Shown here one piece after another: positions 61,818 to 64,000 of a DNA stretch of 64,000 nucleotides. The position numbers and the translations under genes are program-made. Each line of letters starts with the position of its first letter. Position 1 is the stretch's first letter. The stretch covers positions 206,702-270,701 of the forward strand of contig NZ_NMUL01000010.1 in NCBI RefSeq assembly GCF_002234595.1, read 5' to 3'. The DNA comes from Amycolatopsis vastitatis. GTDB taxonomy: Bacteria > Actinomycetota > Actinomycetes > Mycobacteriales > Pseudonocardiaceae. The notes under the pieces are model-generated. The model worked only from the letters and a program-made list of their open reading frames with translations. It had not been told where the DNA came from and searched no databases.

Positions 61818-62768
61818 ATGTCACTGAGCTTGGATCCCGAAATCGCCGAGGCGCTGGCCCCGATGGCCGGCGCGATGGCGGACGCCACACCGCCGGCGGT
61901 GGGCGACATCGAGGCGCGGCGCGCCATGTGGGAGCCGATCATCGGCGCCGCGGGAACGGCCCAGCCGATCCCGGCCGACGTCAAAACGCGCGAGTACTAC
62001 GCGACTGCGGACGACGGAGCGCAGATCACGATGCGCTGGTACGTCAAGGACGGTGCGACGCCGGGTCCGGCGGTGCTGTTCTTCCACGGCGGCGGGTACA
62101 TCTTCGGCCACATCGACCTGTTCGACGGACCGGTCAGCCGCTACGTCTCCGCCAGCGGCGTGCCGATGCTGTCGGTCGAGTACCGCCGGGCCCCCGAGCA
62201 CCCTTATCCCACGCCGCTCGAAGACGCCTACGCCGCGCTGCGCTGGCTGCACGAGCACGCCGCCGAACTGGGCGTCGATCCGGAGCGGATCGGCGTGCTG
62301 GGCGACAGCGCAGGCGGCGGCATGGCGGCTGCGCTGACGATCCTCACCCGTGAACGCGGCGGCCCGAAGATCGCCCGCCAGATCCTGCTCATGCCGATGC
62401 TCGACGACCGCACCACCACCCCCGACCCGCACATCGCGCCGTACGTGCTCTGGTCCTACGACGACAGCCTCACCGCGTGGCCTGCCCTGCTCGGCGACAC
62501 CGCCGGCGGCCCGGACGTCCCGGCCACGGCGGCCCCGGCCCGGCTCGAAGACGCGTCGGATCTGCCGCCGGCCTACATCGAGGTCGGGCAGCTCGACGTC
62601 TTCCGCGACGAGGACATCGCCTACGCGACCAAGCTCAGCCGGGCCGGCGTGCCGGTGGAATTCCACCTCCACCCGGGCGCCCCGCACGAGTTCGACTCCA
62701 TCGCCTTCGACTCCGACGTCGCCCGGCGGGCCATCGCCGACCGGGTGCGGGTCCTCAAGTCGATCTGA
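61818..62768 (+). CDS. HSL-family alpha/beta hydrolase (Aes-like esterase)
   Basis: A 316-residue esterase of the hormone-sensitive-lipase family. Oxyanion hole HGGGYIFG, nucleophile elbow GDSAGGG, aspartate in GQLDVFRDED and histidine in GAPHEFD are all present. It cleaves short acyl esters or lactones. It follows the oxidoreductase by 30 bases and precedes the NmrA gene; the set probably degrades one compound. Confidence 0.92.
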   Translation: MSLSLDPEIAEALAPMAGAMADATPPAVGDIEARRAMWEPIIGAAGTAQPIPADVKTREYYATADDGAQITMRWYVKDGATPGPAVLFFHGGGYIFGHIDLFDGPVSRYVSASGVPMLSVEYRRAPEHPYPTPLEDAYAALRWLHEHAAELGVDPERIGVLGDSAGGGMAAALTILTRERGGPKIARQILLMPMLDDRTTTPDPHIAPYVLWSYDDSLTAWPALLGDTAGGPDVPATAAPARLEDASDLPPAYIEVGQLDVFRDEDIAYATKLSRAGVPVEFHLHPGAPHEFDSIAFDSDVARRAIADRVRVLKSI

Positions 62769-62836
62769 TAGTTCAAGCGAGATTCGACCAAGCAAGCTGC
62801 CGCCAGGTTGCGGCGACACGACAAAGGAAGTTGCTC

Positions 62837-63784
62837 ATGAGCGACAAGAAGATCATTACGGTGCTGGGTGCGACGGGCGCTCAGGGAGGAGGTCTGATCA
62901 GGGCGATTCTGGACGATCCCGACGGCCCGTTCGCCGCGCGCGCCGTCACCAGGAACGCGGCCTCGGCGAAGGCCCGTGCGCTGGCCGAGCGTGGCGCCGA
63001 GGTGGTGGAGGCGACCCTGGACGACGAGGAGTCGCTGCGCAAGGCGTTCGAGGGCGCCCACGGCGCCTACGTGGTGACCAACTTCTGGGAGTCCATGTCC
63101 GCCGACGTCGAACTGGCACAAGCCGCCACAGCCGCCCGTGCCGCGAAGGCGGCCGGGGTCGCCCACGTCGTCTGGTCGACCCTGGAGGACACCCGCGCGG
63201 TCATTCCCGTGTCCGCCCGGCGGGCCCCGGTGCTGCAGGACCGCTACACGGTCCCGCACTTCGACGCCAAAGCCGAGGCGGACACGTTCTTCCGCGACTC
63301 GGGTGTCCCGACGACCTACCTGCGGAGCACCTTCTACTGGGAAGGATTCACCCAGGGCTCCGGGCCGATGCGCGGCGAGGACGGCCGGCTCGTGCTCACC
63401 CTGCCGATGGGCGAGGCCATGCTGTCCGGCATCGCGGCCGAGGACATCGGCCGCACCGCCTACGGGGTGTTCGCCGCCGGCGACGAGTACGTGGGCAAGA
63501 CCGTCAGCATCGCGGGCGAGCACCTGACCGGCGCCGAGTACGCCGCCGCGTTCGCCGACGCGCTGGGCGAACCGGTCGACTACCGGCCGCTCACGCACGA
63601 GGAGTTCCGCTCGCTCGGCCTGCCTGCGGGTGACGAGTTCGGCAACATGTTCCAGTTCTACGTCGAAGGCGAGCGCGACTTCGTCGGTGCGCGCGACCTG
63701 GACGTGGTGCGGAGGCTCAACCCGCGGCTGCAGACCTTCCGCACCTGGCTCGACGAGCACATCGAGGCAGTCAAACCCGCATGA
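62837..63784 (+). CDS. NmrA-like NAD(P)-binding protein
   Basis: A 315-residue NmrA/HSCARG-like protein. The dinucleotide motif is VLGATGAQGGGLIRAILDDP, with FAARAVTRNAASAKAR providing the NADP-phosphate contacts. VPTTYLRSTFYWEGF and DIGRTAYGVFAAGDEYVGK complete the family pattern. AAAGGAAG precedes the ATG. It is the last clear gene of the operon and may sense NADPH rather than catalyse. Confidence 0.88.
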   Translation: MSDKKIITVLGATGAQGGGLIRAILDDPDGPFAARAVTRNAASAKARALAERGAEVVEATLDDEESLRKAFEGAHGAYVVTNFWESMSADVELAQAATAARAAKAAGVAHVVWSTLEDTRAVIPVSARRAPVLQDRYTVPHFDAKAEADTFFRDSGVPTTYLRSTFYWEGFTQGSGPMRGEDGRLVLTLPMGEAMLSGIAAEDIGRTAYGVFAAGDEYVGKTVSIAGEHLTGAEYAAAFADALGEPVDYRPLTHEEFRSLGLPAGDEFGNMFQFYVEGERDFVGARDLDVVRRLNPRLQTFRTWLDEHIEAVKPA

Positions 63785-63999
63785 CCGCCATCGACAGCCG
63801 GACGTCGGGAGACCCGTACCTCGCGGTCGACGTGCGCGGTGCGTTCGTCGTGGTGCAGGCGTTGCGGCACAGGGGGCCGGGTTCGCGGCCGCCGGCCGGA
63901 ACGCGGTGGCCGGCGCCACCGGGGTTCGCTGCTGGACCGTCGCTTCTGCGAGGCGGGCCGGATCGGCGGACAGCACACGGTTCGAGTTCGAAGCAGTAG
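63781..63999 (+). CDS. Uncertain short ORF at right edge
   Basis: A 72-residue frame overlapping the NmrA stop by ATGA. The first 30 residues (DPYLAVDVRGAFVVVQALRH) look protein-like; the rest is rich in Pro, Gly and Arg, as in shifted frames. It may be a small gene, a decayed gene or chance. Confidence 0.3.
   Translation: MTAIDSRTSGDPYLAVDVRGAFVVVQALRHRGPGSRPPAGTRWPAPPGFAAGPSLLRGGPDRRTAHGSSSKQ
63981..63995. promoter_or_regulatory. Partial copy of the 60.8 kb operator at the window edge
   Basis: TTCGAGTTCGAAGCA agrees at 12 of 15 bases with TTCAACTTCGAAGCA at 60799-60813. If real it marks the control region of the next gene, perhaps the missing repressor. Confidence 0.4.
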
Positions 64000-64000
64000 G

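Noticed and set aside
63977..63995. A tRNA T-arm-like GGTTCGA at the right edge
   Set aside because: No cloverleaf can be formed around it and the sequence instead matches the nearby operator.
1..64000. CRISPR arrays, prophage, complete IS elements, rRNA genes
   Set aside because: No regularly spaced repeats, structural phage genes, intact transposases with terminal repeats or rRNA sequences were seen.

Overview
The window looks like chromosomal DNA from a high-GC actinomycete. GC is very high, GTG and TTG starts are frequent, and the regulators and secreted proteins resemble those of Pseudonocardiaceae such as Amycolatopsis. That placement is inferred from style; there is no rRNA or housekeeping marker here. 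I see no tRNA, CRISPR array, complete insertion sequence or prophage. It reads as an accessory region: many one-regulator/one-target loci, a secretome island, and several decayed genes.

Layout. 0.7-7 kb: a methyltransferase, a large LuxR-type (LAL) regulator, two small secreted proteins and an XRE-type regulator. 7-14 kb: TetR/quinone-oxidoreductase/SnoaL locus, EamA exporter facing an AsnC regulator, MarR facing hydrolase-NmrA-NIPSNAP. 13.8-17.5 kb: secreted sedolisin protease and a GMC oxidoreductase. 17.6-24.5 kb: MarR-MFS-DUF1330 operon, TetR facing SnoaL-NmrA, and an SDR-hypothetical-ECF sigma operon. 25.3-27.4 kb: TetR-Lnt paralogue operon with a large palindrome over the tetR start. 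27.6-36 kb: membrane and secreted proteins (two divergent Asp-box propellers, a beta-helix protein, an I36-like inhibitor) plus an orphan NACHT-associated N-terminal domain beside a transposase scrap.

36.6-42 kb is the most interesting part. An ECF41-type sigma factor gene (frameshifted as given) sits among a heme peroxidase, a cupin, an NmrA/COE-type SDR, a VioB-like ferritin-like protein and a stand-alone SnoaL protein that carries the sigma factor's own C-terminal signature motifs. Three promoters match the published ECF41 consensus (TGTCACA, 16 bases, CGTC) with exact spacing: one before the peroxidase, one before cupin-SDR, one before the ferritin-like gene. Together they look like one compact oxidative regulon.

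42-54.4 kb: ALF-repeat secreted protein, an aquaporin with altered NPA boxes, a STAS-ATPase fusion, decayed hydrolase/PAS, GNAT and ECF sigma genes, MarR-MFS, an SDR/TetR pair with four tandem operators, and a lipoprotein. 54.6-64 kb: SARP regulator facing an alpha/beta hydrolase, a STAND-type ATPase, a flavin reductase with a coupled tiny cupin-like ORF, and an oxidoreductase-esterase-NmrA operon whose operator reappears at the window's right edge.

A theme runs through the window: regulator, divergent operator, then NmrA/SDR, SnoaL, quinone-oxidoreductase or hydrolase genes. This suggests several independent redox or xenobiotic-response switches.
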